The position numbers were made by a program, and so were the translations under genes. From Saccharina japonica (taxonomy: Eukaryota > Sar > Phaeophyceae > Laminariales > Laminariaceae), in NCBI GenBank assembly GCA_008828725.1, contig MEHQ01002827.1, positions 1 to 64,000 of the forward strand: DNA of 64,000 nucleotides, in the 5' to 3' direction. Each line of letters begins with the position of its first letter. Position 1 is the first letter of the stretch. Positions 1 through 27,366 of the stretch are shown piece after piece. The notes beneath the pieces are model-generated. The model was not told where the DNA came from. It did no database searches and saw nothing but the letters and a program-made list of their open reading frames with translations.

Positions 1-45
1 ACGTAGTGTAGTATTGAGTATTGAGGACCTATGATATGACGTATA

Positions 46-300
46 TTTTATTTTATTTTATTTTAGTTCCATCCTTTTCATTACTTTCAGCCTTTTTTTT
101 CTCTCTCCTTCCTGCTGTAGTCGTGACTCAGATCTGGGGTCACAAAGTAGGCTCTTCTCCCTCCTCCTCCTCCCCCACTACGAGCACGGTTGGTGCCTTG
201 CCTTTTTATCGCGAGAAGACTTTTCCTCGTCGACTCGCATCGAATTGCGCCTGCCTATGTATACCCACGCTGCTACTGTAGGCGCTCTCAGCAGTTGGTT
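46..300 (-). repeat. SINE-1 copy in left arm
   Basis: Minus-oriented SINE body. Tail (TAAAA)n is read as TTTTA at 46-66; the body contains the family landmarks GACCCCAGATCTGAGTCACG, TTATCGCGAGAAGA (read here) and GAGTCGACGAGG, and ends at GCTCTCAGCAG. No tRNA-like head is visible. Mirrored at 13316-13572. Confidence 0.7.
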
Positions 301-393
301 CCGTTTGTAATATATCGCGGCTGACTGTTTTTTTTTCGTCGAAAATGTTCCCTCCCCTCGGAAAGGTGATCGATTGGATTGATTACTAACCCT

Positions 394-486
394 AAACCCT
401 TCTAGGACTGGAGTCCCGTTTTGGGGACAAATTACTTAGAATTTGAGTGGATTGTCCCCAGAACGGGTCTGCAGTCCTAAAAGCTA
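394..486. mobile_element. MITE-2 copy (palindromic, about 93 bp)
   Basis: Two inverted halves: CCCTTCTAGGACTGGAGTCC and its complement around a short core ACTTAGAATTTGAGTGG. Mirrored at 13131-13223. Family ends are ACCCTT...AAGGGT flanked by TA. Confidence 0.75.
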
Positions 487-538
487 ATCTGTATATAGGG
501 ACCTATAATGAGCTGCACGATCTACGGAGTACCTCGTA

Positions 539-645
539 TTACGGGAACCATAGTAAATAGGACCTAATGTTAACACAAAAACCTATATGTTTTCCTATTT
601 TTACCAACAATGTTTGGTCCTATTTACTATGGTCCCCCACCGTGA
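539..645. mobile_element. MITE-1 copy (about 105 bp)
   Basis: TIRs TTACGGGAACCATAGTAAAT and complement, flanked by TA on both sides (537-538 and 646-647). Interior is A/T-rich with ACACAAAAACCTATA. Mirrored at 12971-13077. Too short to encode anything; would need a transposase in trans. Confidence 0.8.
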
Positions 646-679
646 TACTATTAAAAAAAATAGTATTAATATTCAGACT

Positions 680-960
680 TGTTGCCTGTGGTCGGGGTTG
701 GATCTGTACTACTTACTACTCTTTAGTATTCAGACCGTGCACAAAACATATCATGACGGCGGGTTCGGATCTAGACATGATTTATTTGATGATCTATCTG
801 ATCTGTCTACAGATGATGTAGATAGATGGTGTAGATGCTGTAGATGGTGTAGATTATCTAGATGATCTGTATGGTGTAGCATGATGTAGATTATGTAGAT
901 GATGCAGATGGTGTGGATGGTGTGGATGATGTAGATGCTGATGTATCTCATCTTCATCCG
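680..960. repeat. Rep-E copy with TGTAGATGA simple repeats
   Basis: Contains the Rep-E landmarks GGTTGGATCTGTACTACT, CACAAAACATATCATGACGG and GATCTATCTGATC, then degenerate GATGGTGTAGAT repeats to about 945. Mirrored at 12650-12935. Confidence 0.6.
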
Positions 961-1095
961 TCCGACGTGTGAAGTGCTCGCAGTTAAGAAGGCCGATCGT
1001 CGCGCGCCTCGTTTGTAGTATCTCGGGGGTGTGTTCTTCTTAACGTCTTCTTGCGGGATAAAGTACCTACCAGGTATATGCTTCGTTTGTTGTGG

Positions 1096-1127
1096 CATAT
1101 CATATCATATCATATCATATCATATAT
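1096..1127. repeat. (ATATC)n microsatellite
   Basis: Six tandem CATAT/ATATC units; one unit fewer in the mirror copy near 12505-12530. Confidence 0.85.
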
Positions 1128-1349
1128 TACCATCATCATTTGCGGATATTTACGAACGCACTTTTTATTTATCCCGCGGAAGGATTTTTGTGTGTGTGTG
1201 TGTGTGTTTTTTTTTTCCAGGAAGCGGTTCGATGTTTTCTGTTTTCTTGTTTTTCTGTTTGGTTTATATCTTTCACGAGTGTTTTTCCACCGAGGCAGCC
1301 ACCTCCAATGAACTCGAATTTGAACATAGCGTCGACCTTCTTTTTTTGA

Positions 1350-5227
<3,878 letters not shown>

Positions 5228-5886
5228 GAGAACGGTTTTTATTGGTCGGAGTCGGGAAGGCTTTGCTTTGTCGGAGGGGGAGCAAGGGGGGAGGAGGGAG
5301 GTGGGATCGGGGGGGCCGTGGCGTACTTAATGAGCCAGGTTTACGAAATTGCAAGGGTGTTTCTTCGCCGTGCGTGCGTGCGCACGCACGCACAACCAGC
5401 AAGCATCGCGAGAGCAGCACCGGCCGGCCGCGCGCGCAAGCAAGCAAAAGCTATCGCTGCAGGGAAAAGAGGAATATAGTGCAGGCGTTTTTTTTCTTCT
5501 TCTTTTTTGGAACCGCGCGGGGGAGGGGTGGCGGCATAGGCCCGGGTGGGAGGGTGGGTGGGTGGGTGGGAGGGTGGGTGCGTGGGTGCGTGGGCGAGCA
5601 GAGAGAGGCAAGATAACAAGGACGAAAGACAGGCCCCTGCTACAAAGTTTGGTTGCCGAACGAAAGTGGTCTGTGCTTTTTTGTGATGTCGAAGGGGCCT
5701 CGCGTTTTTAGGGGGGAGGGGGGGGGAGTTGGTTTTGTGTCACGCGGAGTTAATTCTTGGATGATCTTTGCTTCAGGCAGGCTTGTTTCAGTTCAGCCCA
5801 CGTAGCGGTGGCGCGGTGGTTGGTGTGTGGGGAGAGAAGGCGTCGGGAAAAGAAGAAGGGGTTTTTGGTTTTCAGCGTAAAAAAGC

Positions 5887-5918
<32 letters not shown>

Positions 5919-6779
5919 AAATAACAGCACAGGGTTACGAACTTAAAGGCGGTACTTACCCTCCAACACTGCTCAAAATGGCAAGGCAGTACTGTAATAA
6001 GCACGAGCGCACCCTCCAACACTGCTCATAATGACAGGGCAATACTTAAAAATAGCACGAGCGGGTCGAGGCACGCTTTCGACTGCTGGGGCCGGTACCT
6101 TTTTTTTCTGCTGTGAATTGCTCACAGGGCTGGCCGCGCGGGCTGTTACGGGTTTGTGCGTGCTGTGCTGTGCCGTGCGGTTTGTGGTTTCGGTGTGGTA
6201 CGGTGTTGGTCGGTCTTTTGTTTGTGCGGTGCTGTATGCGGTGCTGCTGTGCTGTGCGATGCTGCTGTACGATGCTGTGGCTGCGATTGTGCTGTGTTCC
6301 TGGTTTGATCTGATTGTCGTGCGTGTGGTTGCCGCGTGGGGCGGTAGGGGGGCGGGAGGGGGAGGGGGGGGTGTACTCATACCGTGCTACGCCAAGTGTC
6401 GTATGACCATTACCCTCGCATCCCCCATACAATGCCGGGACGGAGCACGTCGGGTTTTTCACCAAACCAGGGCTGGGCGGAGGGGAGGGGGAGGGGGGGG
6501 GAGGGGGGCGAAAATGGGGTCGTTGGGGTCGTGGCGAACGTTTCATTCGTTTCCCCCCATCATAGACGGAACTTGCCCGCGCACGCAATGGAACGGGGCG
6601 GGAAAAAAATGGCGCTTCACGGGCTGCTGGTGGAATTGCGGTCTCTTGGCTGACAAGCTAGGCTCGGGAGAGATGTCCTTGGATAAGTCTGCTTTTTTGT
6701 GCGTTCGCCAGGGTACTACTAATAGACTGGGGCACAAGGGACTTGGAGGAGTTAATCTGGAGGCGTGGGGGGGGGGGGG
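5228..6779. other. GSK3 3' flank, low complexity (left arm)
   Basis: No gene seen. Contains (GCAC/GTGC)n near 5376-5393, (GGGT)n at 5545-5590, (CAA)n at 5885-5917, a (GCTGT)-rich stretch at 6150-6300, a Rep-D unit at 6376-6475 and poly-G. Open frames here are compositional. Confidence 0.6.
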
Positions 6780-6843
6780 CGGCGTGGGAGGCCAAACTAC
6801 GCTAATACTCGTACTACGTGTCTCGCATTTCGTGGCCTGGCCT
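6780..6843. other. Asymmetric centre of the inverted repeat
   Basis: About 60 bp between poly-G (left) and poly-C (right). Most of it, from ACTACGCTAATACTCG, also occurs at 59156 as normal flank of another GSK3 3'-end copy. It therefore belongs to the right arm, and the left arm stops short near a shared AGGCC. A fold-back with a small loop and microhomology would give this shape. Confidence 0.7.
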
Positions 6844-7712
6844 CCCCCCCCCCCCCCCCCCCCCCCCCCCACGCCTCCAGATTAACTCCTCCAAGTCCCT
6901 TGTGCCCCAGTCTATTAGTAGTACCCTGGCGAACGCACAAAAAAGCAGACTTATCCAAGGACATCTCTCCCGAGCCTAGCTTGTCAGCCAAGAGACCGCA
7001 ATTCCACCAGCAGCCCGTGAAGCGCCATTTTTTTCCCGCCCCGTTCCATTGCGTGCGCGGGCAAGTTCCGTCTATGATGGGGGGAAACGAATGAAACGTT
7101 CGCCACGACCCCAACGACCCCATTTCGCCCCCCCTCCCCCCCCCCCTCCCGCCCCGCCCAAGCCTGGTTGGGTGAAAACCCGACGTGCTCGTCCCGGGCA
7201 TTGTAGGGATGCGAGGGTGTATGTCATACGACTCGGCCGTGCACGACATGAGTGCACCCCCCTCCCCCTCCCGGCCGCCCTCACCCCCCCCACCGCGGCA
7301 CAACACCGCACCGCCCCCACGCACCAGCACAGCATCGCACAGCACAGGCATCGATACAGCAGCATCGCACAGCACAGCAGCAACGCATAAGCAGCAGCCG
7401 CACAGAACAGAACCAGCACTCTACCCACACCGTACACCACACGTACCACACCGCACGGCACAGCACAGCACGCACAAACCCGTAACAGCCCGCGCGGCCA
7501 GCCCTGTGAGCAATTCACAGCAGAAAAAAAAGGTACCGGCCCCAGCAGTCGAAAGCGTGCCTCGACCCGCTCGTGCTATTTTTAAGTATTGCCCTGTCAT
7601 TATGAGCAGTGTTGGAGGGTGCGCTCGTGCTTATTACAGTACTGCCTTGCCATTTTGAGCAGTGTTGGAGGGTAAGTACCGCCTTTAAGTTCGTAACCCT
7701 GTGCTGTTATTT

Positions 7713-7744
<32 letters not shown>

Positions 7745-8403
7745 GCTTTTTTACGCTGAAAACCAAAAACCCCTTCTTCTTTTCCCGACGCCTTCTCTCC
7801 CCACACACCAACCACCGCGCCACCGCTACGTGGGCTGAACTGAAACAAGCCTGCCTGAAGCAAAGATCATCCAAGAATTAACTCCGCGTGACACAAAACC
7901 AACTCCCCCCCCCTCCCCCCTAAAAACGCGAGGCCCCTTCGACATCACAAAAAAGCACAGACCACTTTCGTTCGGCAACCAAACTTTGTAGCAGGGGCCT
8001 GTCTTTCGTCCTTGTTATCTTGCCTCTCTCTGCTCGCCCACGCACCCACGCACCCACCCTCCCACCCACCCACCCACCCTCCCACCCGGGCCTATGCCGC
8101 CACCCCTCCCCCGCGCGGTTCCAAAAAAGAAGAAGAAAAAAAACGCCTGCACTATATTCCTCTTTTCCCTGCAGCGATAGCTTTTGCTTGCTTGCGCGCG
8201 CGGCTGGCCGGTGCTGCTCTCGCGATGCTTGCTGGTTGTGCGTGCGTGCGCACGCACGCACGGCGAAGAAACACCCTTGCAATTTCGTAAACCTGGCTCA
8301 TTAAGTACGCCACGGCCCCCCCGATCCCACCTCCCTCCTCCCCCCTTGCTCCCCCTCCGACAAAGCAAAGCCTTCCCGACTCCGACCAATAAAAACCGTT
8401 CTC
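6844..8403. other. GSK3 3' flank, low complexity (right arm)
   Basis: Mirror of 5228-6779. Poly-C at 6844-6870, Rep-D unit at 7155-7260, (CAGCA)-rich 7300-7460, (GTT)n at 7713-7744, (CCCA)n at 8040-8090. Presumably includes the 3' UTR of the main gene. Confidence 0.6.
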
Positions 8404-20875
<12,472 letters not shown>

Positions 20876-20923
20876 GGCCCCTGGCGCCTCCGTCGCCTCG
20901 CCCGTTTCCCGCGCCACCGACCC

Positions 20924-22101
20924 CTGAACAAAAAAAAGAAAGAAAGAAAAAAAGACGACGACGACGACGACGACGACGACGAAAAAAGACGAAATAAAAT
21001 AAAATAAATGTCATCGATGTTTACGTTATTATTAGCAGCGGTTGGTTGACCGACCGATCGCGCAACGGAGACAAAAAAAAAAAAAAAAAAAAGCATAAGA
21101 GCAGAAGAGTATAACGTGTTATACGATATCATAAATATCAATAAGGTCAAGTCGTGGACACTACTGGAATGCCAAGGCGTAGACACACTGCTGGAGCGTC
21201 AGTGCGGGTACAGACGCGCAGGCAGGCGTGGGCGGGTGGGCGTGCCGACGCAACAACCTTTAGGCGTGCTGACAGCCGCCGCTTGGGCGCTGCCCTCTCC
21301 TGTACGAAGCCTGGAGAGGAGGAGGAGGAGGAGGAGGAGCGGTGTGCGAGGTGGATGATCCGCGCACGTGTCACATATGCCGGTGGGCTGGTGGGTGGAT
21401 GGGTCGGATGGTGTGCTGGTGGGTGGATGGGTGGGTGTGAGAGAGAGAGAGAGAGAGCAGGTGCAGATGACTCTGTGCTGCCGGTGTGCGCATGCGTGCT
21501 GTGCTGTACGCGCATCATGTGCTCATGCACCATCAGCTCATGCAATTCACGGACGTACGTATAATACATGATAATAATCTTGCGCCGCTTTTCCACTTCC
21601 AGCTGACGCAAACTTCAACTCCCAAGAGAGAGGATGGCACGTGTTTGCTAATAATAGCTAGGTGACTGGCGTATTACTTCGCCTGTTGACAGTTGTCAAC
21701 AGCCGGATGTACAGCTGTCAGCCTACAATCCAACAGCCCGATGCATGTCAACATACATACAGTAGTAGTGCCATCCACTCTTGCAGTTGCTCAAGATTTC
21801 GTCAGCTGGAAAAACGTCAATAACGTGTACACTTACTGTAGGCTTGGAACCTATTTCGAACTGTTTTTTTTCTAAAGTGAACGACGGCCTGAAAAAAAAA
21901 AACAATCCGCGCAAGCATCGAACAAAATTACATACTCATCGAGTATTCAATACATACGCACGTACATACTTTTAAGTTGCATAGAATACTGGTTTCGAGC
22001 TCGACTCGTTGCGACCGCACCGTACGACGGAGGGTCGGTCGTTGCCTCTTTCGCCACCTATGTATCGGCCAGCGTCCCGTAGTGTTTAACGAGTTGGGCT
22101 A
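20924..22101. other. Region upstream of GSK3 exon 1
   Basis: No promoter element can be named. (GAC)n at 20952-20982, poly-A at 21074-21092, (GGA)n at 21314-21340, (GA)n at 21440-21457. Minus-strand open frames here are weak. A 5' non-coding exon could lie here. Confidence 0.4.
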
Positions 22102-22198
22102 TTACGGGAGACCATAGTAAATAGGACCAGGTGTTAAAATAGGTGAATAATAGATTTTTGTGCGTGCCGTAGGTCCCTATTTACCATGGTCCCCCCTA
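22102..22198. mobile_element. MITE-1 copy
   Basis: TA-flanked TTACGGGAGACCATAGTAAA to TATTTACCATGGTCCCCCC; abuts the hairpin element that follows. Confidence 0.8.
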
Positions 22199-22412
22199 AG
22201 GGCCCGTATTAACGAAGAAGAAAAACATTCAATTTGGAAAAAAAGAAAATCAAATCCACTTTTCATTGGTCAACACACGCACCAGCACCAAATATTAGGA
22301 TCTTGGGGCATAATATTTGGTGCTGGTGCGTGTGTTGACCAATGAAAAGTGAATTTGAATTTTATTTTTTCCAAATTGATTTTTTTTCTTCTTCGTTAAT
22401 ACGGGCCCTAAT
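22197..22412. mobile_element. Near-perfect 215-bp hairpin (long-TIR MITE)
   Basis: Arms of about 100 bp run AGGGCCCGTATTAACGAAGA ... CACGCACCAGCACCAAATAT and back, around a loop of about 15 bp (AGGATCTTGGGGCAT). The few mismatches are mainly A/T indels, so it is recent or maintained. Read-through RNA would fold into one long duplex. Confidence 0.85.
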
Positions 22413-22479
22413 AGCTTGGACAAAATGGTTGATAGACCACTATAACTCCTCATGACGTCAACCATCTTTATTCCGAGAA

Positions 22480-22640
22480 ACTTCTTAGGCGGTCGCGAAA
22501 CTTCCTATTAATAGGCGGTCGGGAGATTTCCTAGGCGGTCAGGAAACTTCTCAGGCAGTCGGGAAATCGGTCGGGAAATTTCCTAGGCGGTCAGGAAACA
22601 ACTTCTCAGGCGGTCGGGAAAATTCCCAAGCGATCGGGGT
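22480..22640. repeat. Minisatellite GGCGGTCGGGAAATTTCCTA
   Basis: About eight degenerate units of TTCCTAGGCGGTC(G/A)GGAAA. The unit at 22501-22520 reads TTCCTATTAATAGGCGGTC, carrying a 6-bp insertion at TA. Confidence 0.85.
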
Positions 22641-22661
22641 TCGGGTTACATAGGGGGTTAA

Positions 22662-22853
22662 ATGTCAAAGCCTATTTCAAAACATTTCGTCGAAGCTGCT
22701 GCTAAGGTCTACCAGCAATACATACAGCCCGTTTCGGCGTCCAAGAGCGCACAGCCCCCACCGCATCGAGACATGGACATGGTGCGCAATGCATACATTC
22801 ATCCAGCGCACGCCCGTTGGCGCATGTCACGCTGCAAAGTATCTAGCCGGTAA
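22662..22853 (+). CDS. Unassigned 63-codon ORF
   Basis: MSKPISKHFVEAAAKVYQQY... ends ...SRCKVSSR. Amino-acid use is plausible for an exon and CCG|GTAAAA follows its stop region, but I know no family for it. May be chance. Confidence 0.2.
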   Translation: MSKPISKHFVEAAAKVYQQYIQPVSASKSAQPPPHRDMDMVRNAYIHPAHARWRMSRCKVSSR

Positions 22854-22984
22854 AAATCCCGAACACCGCTCTTGCTTCACGACTTCCAACACGGTCGCTG
22901 TTTCGACCACAAAGGCAAAAGCTTCGATCTACGTGGATACCGCCCTTTCGAAGGTTTCGATGGTTACTACTGTATTGCAGGGTC

Positions 22985-23275
22985 GTAACCTCGCCTTCGG
23001 CGAGATGGAGGGCCGCCGGAGGCAAAAAAAAATGCGATTTTCGTGACTGATTCATGGGTTAACCCCGTTTAAACCAGCAAATGGTCATGAGCGGATGAGT
23101 TATAAGGATGTTTCATGAGACGTCCAGCAGAATGACGAGAAAGCGTCTCAAGAAAAAAATCGCCTGCGGCGAAAAAATCAATCCAAAAAAAAAATCGCCT
23201 CCGGCGAAACCCCCCCCGGCGAAAAAATGTGCGGCCCCCAAAAAGCCATGTGCGGCAAGCCGCACATAGCCTCCG
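22985..23275. repeat. Cluster of small hairpins GCCTCCGGCGA/TCGCC(T/G)
   Basis: GCCTTCGGCGA, GCCGCCGGAGGC, TCGCCTGCGGCGAA, TCGCCTCCGGCGAA and ATGTGCGGCAAGCCGCACAT occur within 290 bp, each a short GC palindrome between A-runs. Confidence 0.6.
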
Positions 23276-23356
23276 GCAACTTGTGCGCTGCGCGCTATTT
23301 CTCAGATATTTGTGCGCCAGCGCACCAGCGCACCACCTATTTACGACCCTGCTGTA

Positions 23357-23487
23357 TTGCGGGGGACCATAGTAACCAGGACCAAATATTGTTATTAATA
23401 GTAATAGTAAAACTGGGTAAATATATTTATTTAACGTTCTTGTGTGACACGTAGGTCCTATATATTTACTATCGTCCACCGCCGTAA
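23357..23487. mobile_element. MITE-1 copy with inserted TATTAATA
   Basis: TTGCGGGGGACCATAGTAAC to TACTATCGTCCACCGCCGTAA. Longer than other copies; TATTAATA lies at 23393-23400. Confidence 0.75.
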
Positions 23488-23866
23488 TAACAGCTCTAAA
23501 TCAAGCAAGACTATGCTATACTTCCAAGTAATATACCTACCGCTGCTTCAAGCCTTCGAAATAACATTAACGTTACCATTGCACCGCTGAATGAAAAGAA
23601 CTTCCAAAAACCGTTTGCGTCAAAACACCAACCGCTGAATCAAAACGAAGACTTTTCAATTCAAGACGTACGCTGCAAATTCTATGTTTCCAGACTACAC
23701 CTGCTACAAAAAAAATCCAAGATAAAAGACTCTCTACGTACGACCCCGTGAGGTCTCTCCCGGAAAAACGTGAGAGTCTTGTGGAGTTTCTCCCATCTTC
23801 CCTTTTATGCGCGTTCCGACTTCCCACCCACTCAAGCACAAAAGGCACGGTCGCCTATCACCCCTC
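23488..23866. other. No feature recognised
   Basis: Mixed sequence, no convincing ORF or repeat. Confidence 0.4.
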
Positions 23867-23959
23867 AACCCTTCTAGGATTGGAGTCCTGTTTTGGGGAC
23901 AAATTACTTAGAATTAGAGTGGTTTGTCCCCAAAACGGGACTGCAGTCCTAAAAGGGTC
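23867..23959. mobile_element. MITE-2 copy
   Basis: ACCCTTCTAGGATTGGAGTC ... GGGACTGCAGTCCTAAAAGGGT; directly followed by MITE-3. Confidence 0.8.
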
Positions 23960-24040
23960 AAGAACTGGTCCCACGTATTCGAGAAAAAACTACTTGGAAT
24001 TAGTGTGGGATAAGTTTTTCAGTTATGCCTGAGTTAAACC
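23960..24040 (+). mobile_element. MITE-3 copy
   Basis: AAGAACTGGTCCCACGTATT ... TACTTGGAATTAGTGTGGGA ... TTTTTCAGTTATGCC. Inverted-end family related to MITE-2 through the core GGGGACAAANTACTT. Other copies: 28157-28247(-), 35721-35806(-), 35806-35893(+), 36736-36820(+), 53755-53840(+). Confidence 0.7.
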
Positions 24041-24159
24041 CCTTCTATTACTATTAATAGGGCCGCCATCCCGCTTTGGGGAGCAAACTACTTGGAGCTA
24101 AAGTGAGATACAACATAGATTGGACACATTATCCATTTTCCATTTGCATCATCTAGGTC

Positions 24160-24545
24160 TTTCAGGGCAGATATATTCCTCATCTGTATGATCTGTATGA
24201 TCTGTATGGTCTATCTACTCGTAGCTCATGCTGCCGCGTGGGAAGAGCCCTATCATCTGCACGATCTATGACGGGTTTTCTGGGCTGGATCTGCATTATG
24301 TATATACAGATCATGCACAACATCTAATGGAGGCCGGTTAAGATCTAGATGATGTATCTGTGATGATCTATCTGTAGATGATCTAATCTGCATGATCTAT
24401 GACGGGTTTTCTGGGCTGGACTGCACTATATATAGATCATGCACAACATCTCATGACGGCAGGTTAGGATCTAGATGATATATCTGTAGATGGTCTATCT
24501 GTCCATGATATATATATGTAGATGTATCTCATCTGTCCGACGCGT
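24160..24545. repeat. Rep-E tandem copies
   Basis: Two roughly 130-bp copies with GACGGGTTTTCTGGGCTGGA, CAGATCATGCACAACATCT and GATCTATCTGTAGATG; flanked by TGTATGATC repeats. Confidence 0.75.
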
Positions 24546-24748
24546 GAAGGGTATGAAACGTATGACATGCATGTATTGCGTGTATTCACATTACTTGTGA
24601 AATAATACTGGCATGTGGCACTATGAGTAAACAGAGACGAAACGCTTTGCTCGCGAAAACATCCAGCACAGCTAAAAACGGGCCTCCTGCCCTTCTGCCC
24701 CTGCCCGTCTCTGCTTCAGCGACGACGACAACAGCACTAAACTCTTTT

Positions 24749-24841
24749 AACCCTTACAGAACTGCAGTCCCGTTTTGGGGACAAACAGCTCTAATTCTAA
24801 GTAATTTGTCACCAAAACGGGACTCCAGTCCTATAAGGGTT
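24749..24841. mobile_element. MITE-2 copy with TA flanks
   Basis: TA|ACCCTTACAGAACTGCAG ... GACTCCAGTCCTATAAGGGT|TA; the cleanest copy in the window. Confidence 0.85.
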
Positions 24842-26080
24842 AACGCTACTCGTGAACGTTTCGCAGCCAATTCCTCGCAAAGTGTGCAGTGCACAGCACA
24901 GACACCAAGGTCGGCAGCTTCAAGCATTTTACAGGACAGCAATACGCTACGGACGTACTTATCAGATATAGGTAATTCTACCTGGTATAGAGCAGCAGTA
25001 TATTAGTATACGACTAACCACTCGGGATAACTCTCGTATTGTGGGCCAGGCTATTCTACGTTCGCATTAAATAGTTATTATGTTAGGTAAGGAAGGATGT
25101 GTTTCTATATACATATGTACGTACACTACTTTCGGTACGTAAAAACAAATGTTGTTTTTTCATGTTTTTCGTGCATGAACAAAAGCCAAACACATACGCA
25201 TATGTATATATATTTTTTTAATACATATTATAACTGCATCTATTCTATCAAATACTTCCAAGTATAAAATATCTACACTCGATGAATAGTAGGCTTTACG
25301 TAGGGTTGGGGACAAACTGCTTGAACAAACAGTCCGGTCATTTTTCGCAGTAGAAAACGGGTCAACCAACCCCAATAAACTTCGTATACGAAGACTATAC
25401 GATAAATAAAGTAACTGCTGCTGTCGCGTGTACTAAAATCTGCAACACCACTTACTCCCTGAAATCAAAGAGGTTTTTATCATAGCGCCGCGGACATTCT
25501 TCGAGTGGGCGGACGGGCGGGCGGGCATGCGTGGGGGGGGGGTAAGAGCGACACCGCACGCCCGAACTAGTACAAGCAGCAACAGGCCGCGACAAAGAAA
25601 GGGCCGCGACCCACACATCATCCCAATTGACGGCCCCGGCCACCCAAGGCAGCTATAGCCAGTCAGCTATCTCGCTTGCACTCTGCAACACGAGAGCAAC
25701 ATGACGGCGCTGAGTGAGCGTGAAAAAAAAAACACGGTTGGGGAGGGCGACGAGCCCGGTCTGAAGTGACCCAAAAAATGAAGGGCGGCCGAAAGTTTAG
25801 GGGGCAGCATCAAAGCAACGACGAAGAAACTCGGAACGTGACAGCTCGTCAGCAAAACGTAAATGTAAATTAACATCAATATCATACGTAAGAGAAAAAT
25901 ATGTATTATTAATAGCAGTTCCACGGAAAAGGCCAACAACACCGAAAGCTGCTTTAAACTAGACGTGGCATTCGCCAATATAGCCGGCACGTAGCTCCTC
26001 TCACTGAGAGAGGGGGGGGGCGTCGGCAAAAATAAAACAAGAGCGAAAAATCACGAGCAAAAAACACGAAGCACCGTTTT
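24842..26080. other. No firm feature; one minus-strand ORF
   Basis: 25643-25452 on the minus strand reads VAGAVNWDDVWVAALSLSR..., GC-rich and possibly an exon, but without a family match. The rest is A/T-rich with a MITE-3-like remnant near 25300-25380. Confidence 0.3.
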
Positions 26081-26139
26081 GCTCTGGGTGAAATCAATCT
26101 ATCGTATCTACCCACCCACTTGCCTGCCTACCTACCTAC

Positions 26140-26466
26140 CTATCTTGTTACCTTATCCTTGCCGGTGGGCCCATGCTTCGCCGCGGTTTTCGCGGCCTTG
26201 TGCGGTATATCATAGAGCTATATCGATCTATCTATCTATCTATCTATATATCTATATCTATCTATCTATCTATTTATTTATCTATCTATCCATCTATCTG
26301 TCTATCTATCTCTCCATCTGCTTCGTGTATACCTTAACTTATCTATCTGATCTATGTACGGCAGCCTTCGCGGGCATCTTCAGCGCATCGCCAGGCACCT
26401 GATGGCTGTCTGTCACCTTTTCCTTGCCCGTGAACCCGCTCTTCACCACGCCATACTCTCAACCTC

Positions 26467-26498
<32 letters not shown>

Positions 26499-26910
26499 TT
26501 ACCTGCTTTACCTATCTATCTGTCACCTCATCCTTGCCGGTGGGCCCGCTCTTCGCCGCGGATTCTGCGCCGTACGCCTAACCTATATCTATCTATCTAT
26601 GTATCTATCTACCTATCTATCTATATACTGAAGTATCTATCTATCTATCTATCAAATCGATCTGTCACCTTATCCTTGCCGACGGGCCCGCTCGTCGCCG
26701 CGGTTTTCTACGCGCCATACTCCTAACCCCTCCATCTATCTATCTATCTGTATTCTATCTATCTACTTACAGTAGTGTCTATCTATATATACCTAGCAGC
26801 CTAACTGATCTATCTACATATACCAGGGTATCTTCTGTAATCTATCTGTCACCTCATCCTTGCCCGTGGGCTCACTTGCTCTTCGCCGTGCCATATCCTT
26901 CTAACCTATA
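26140..26910 (-). repeat. Array of exon-like units between (GATA)n tracts
   Basis: Five degenerate copies (ending near 26150, 26412, 26519, 26659, 26846) of AAGAGCGGGCCCACCGGCAA GGATAAG-GTGACAG type sequence, each equivalent to the 3' end of the exon at 27056 and each keeping a possible 5' splice site (GTGACAG or GTAACA). Two carry in-frame stops. Separated by (CTAT)n microsatellites, as read on the plus strand. Confidence 0.65.
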
Positions 26911-26926
26911 TATACCCCTCTGCGCC

Positions 26927-26992
26927 CAAATATAACCAATTTTATTGAATATTAATGTGTAAAAGGTGCTTATGTTTCGGGACATATTGGTG
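26927..26992. mobile_element. MITE-4 copy
   Basis: GCGCCCAAATATAACC ... TTGAATATTAATGTGTAAAA ... TATGTTTCGGGACATATTGG. Confidence 0.65.
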
Positions 26993-27055
26993 TATCTATC
27001 TATCCATCTATCTGATGTTTCTCTATATATCTGATCTATCTGATCTATCTGTCAC

Positions 27056-27260
27056 CTTATTATCCTTGCCGGTGGACCCGCTCTTCCCCGCGTTTTTCCC
27101 CGCGCCCAACTCCGTAGCTTCCGATATCATCGTCGGGCGACCGCTCCCGTCAACAGCGCCGGCGCCGCCAGACTCGTCCGTTCTCGCCGAAGCCATCGCT
27201 GCTTCTGCCGCTCTATGACTCAGAGATACGTTGCGCATGTGGTCCGTGATCGGTTCCATC
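27056..27260 (-). CDS. Candidate exon, MEPITDHMRNVSLSHR...TGKDNK
   Basis: Bounded by CGTTCGCAG|G upstream and AAG|GTGACAG downstream; 68 codons from the ATG at 27259 to a phase-0 end. Alanine-, glycine- and serine-rich and hydrophilic. The last 15 or so codons are duplicated several times downstream in the GATA array. No family recognised; no partner exons placed. Confidence 0.4.
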
Positions 27261-27366
27261 CTGCGAACGATCGGGCGCGCGCGCGTACGTCCGTCGCCAA
27301 AAAAAAAAAAAAAAAAAAGGGGTGGGGGGGAGGGTGGGGAGGGGAAAAAAAGAAAAGAAAGACAAG

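Noticed and set aside
386-402. Telomere-like CTAACCCTAAACCCT
   Set aside because: Only one and a half units, and it forms the start of a MITE-2 copy; not a telomeric array.
6031-7658. Long frames around the palindrome centre
   Set aside because: Compositional frames in poly-G/C and (CAGCA)n sequence; the same DNA is open on both strands and lies in the GSK3 3' flank.
21147-21611. Minus-strand frame starting MRQLEVEKRRKIIIMYY
   Set aside because: The plausible start runs into GA/GGA-repeat sequence; no splice support, no family.
25667-26029. Hydrophobic minus-strand frame that looks multi-membrane-spanning
   Set aside because: Hydrophobicity follows from A/T-rich composition; no splice sites or conserved motif.
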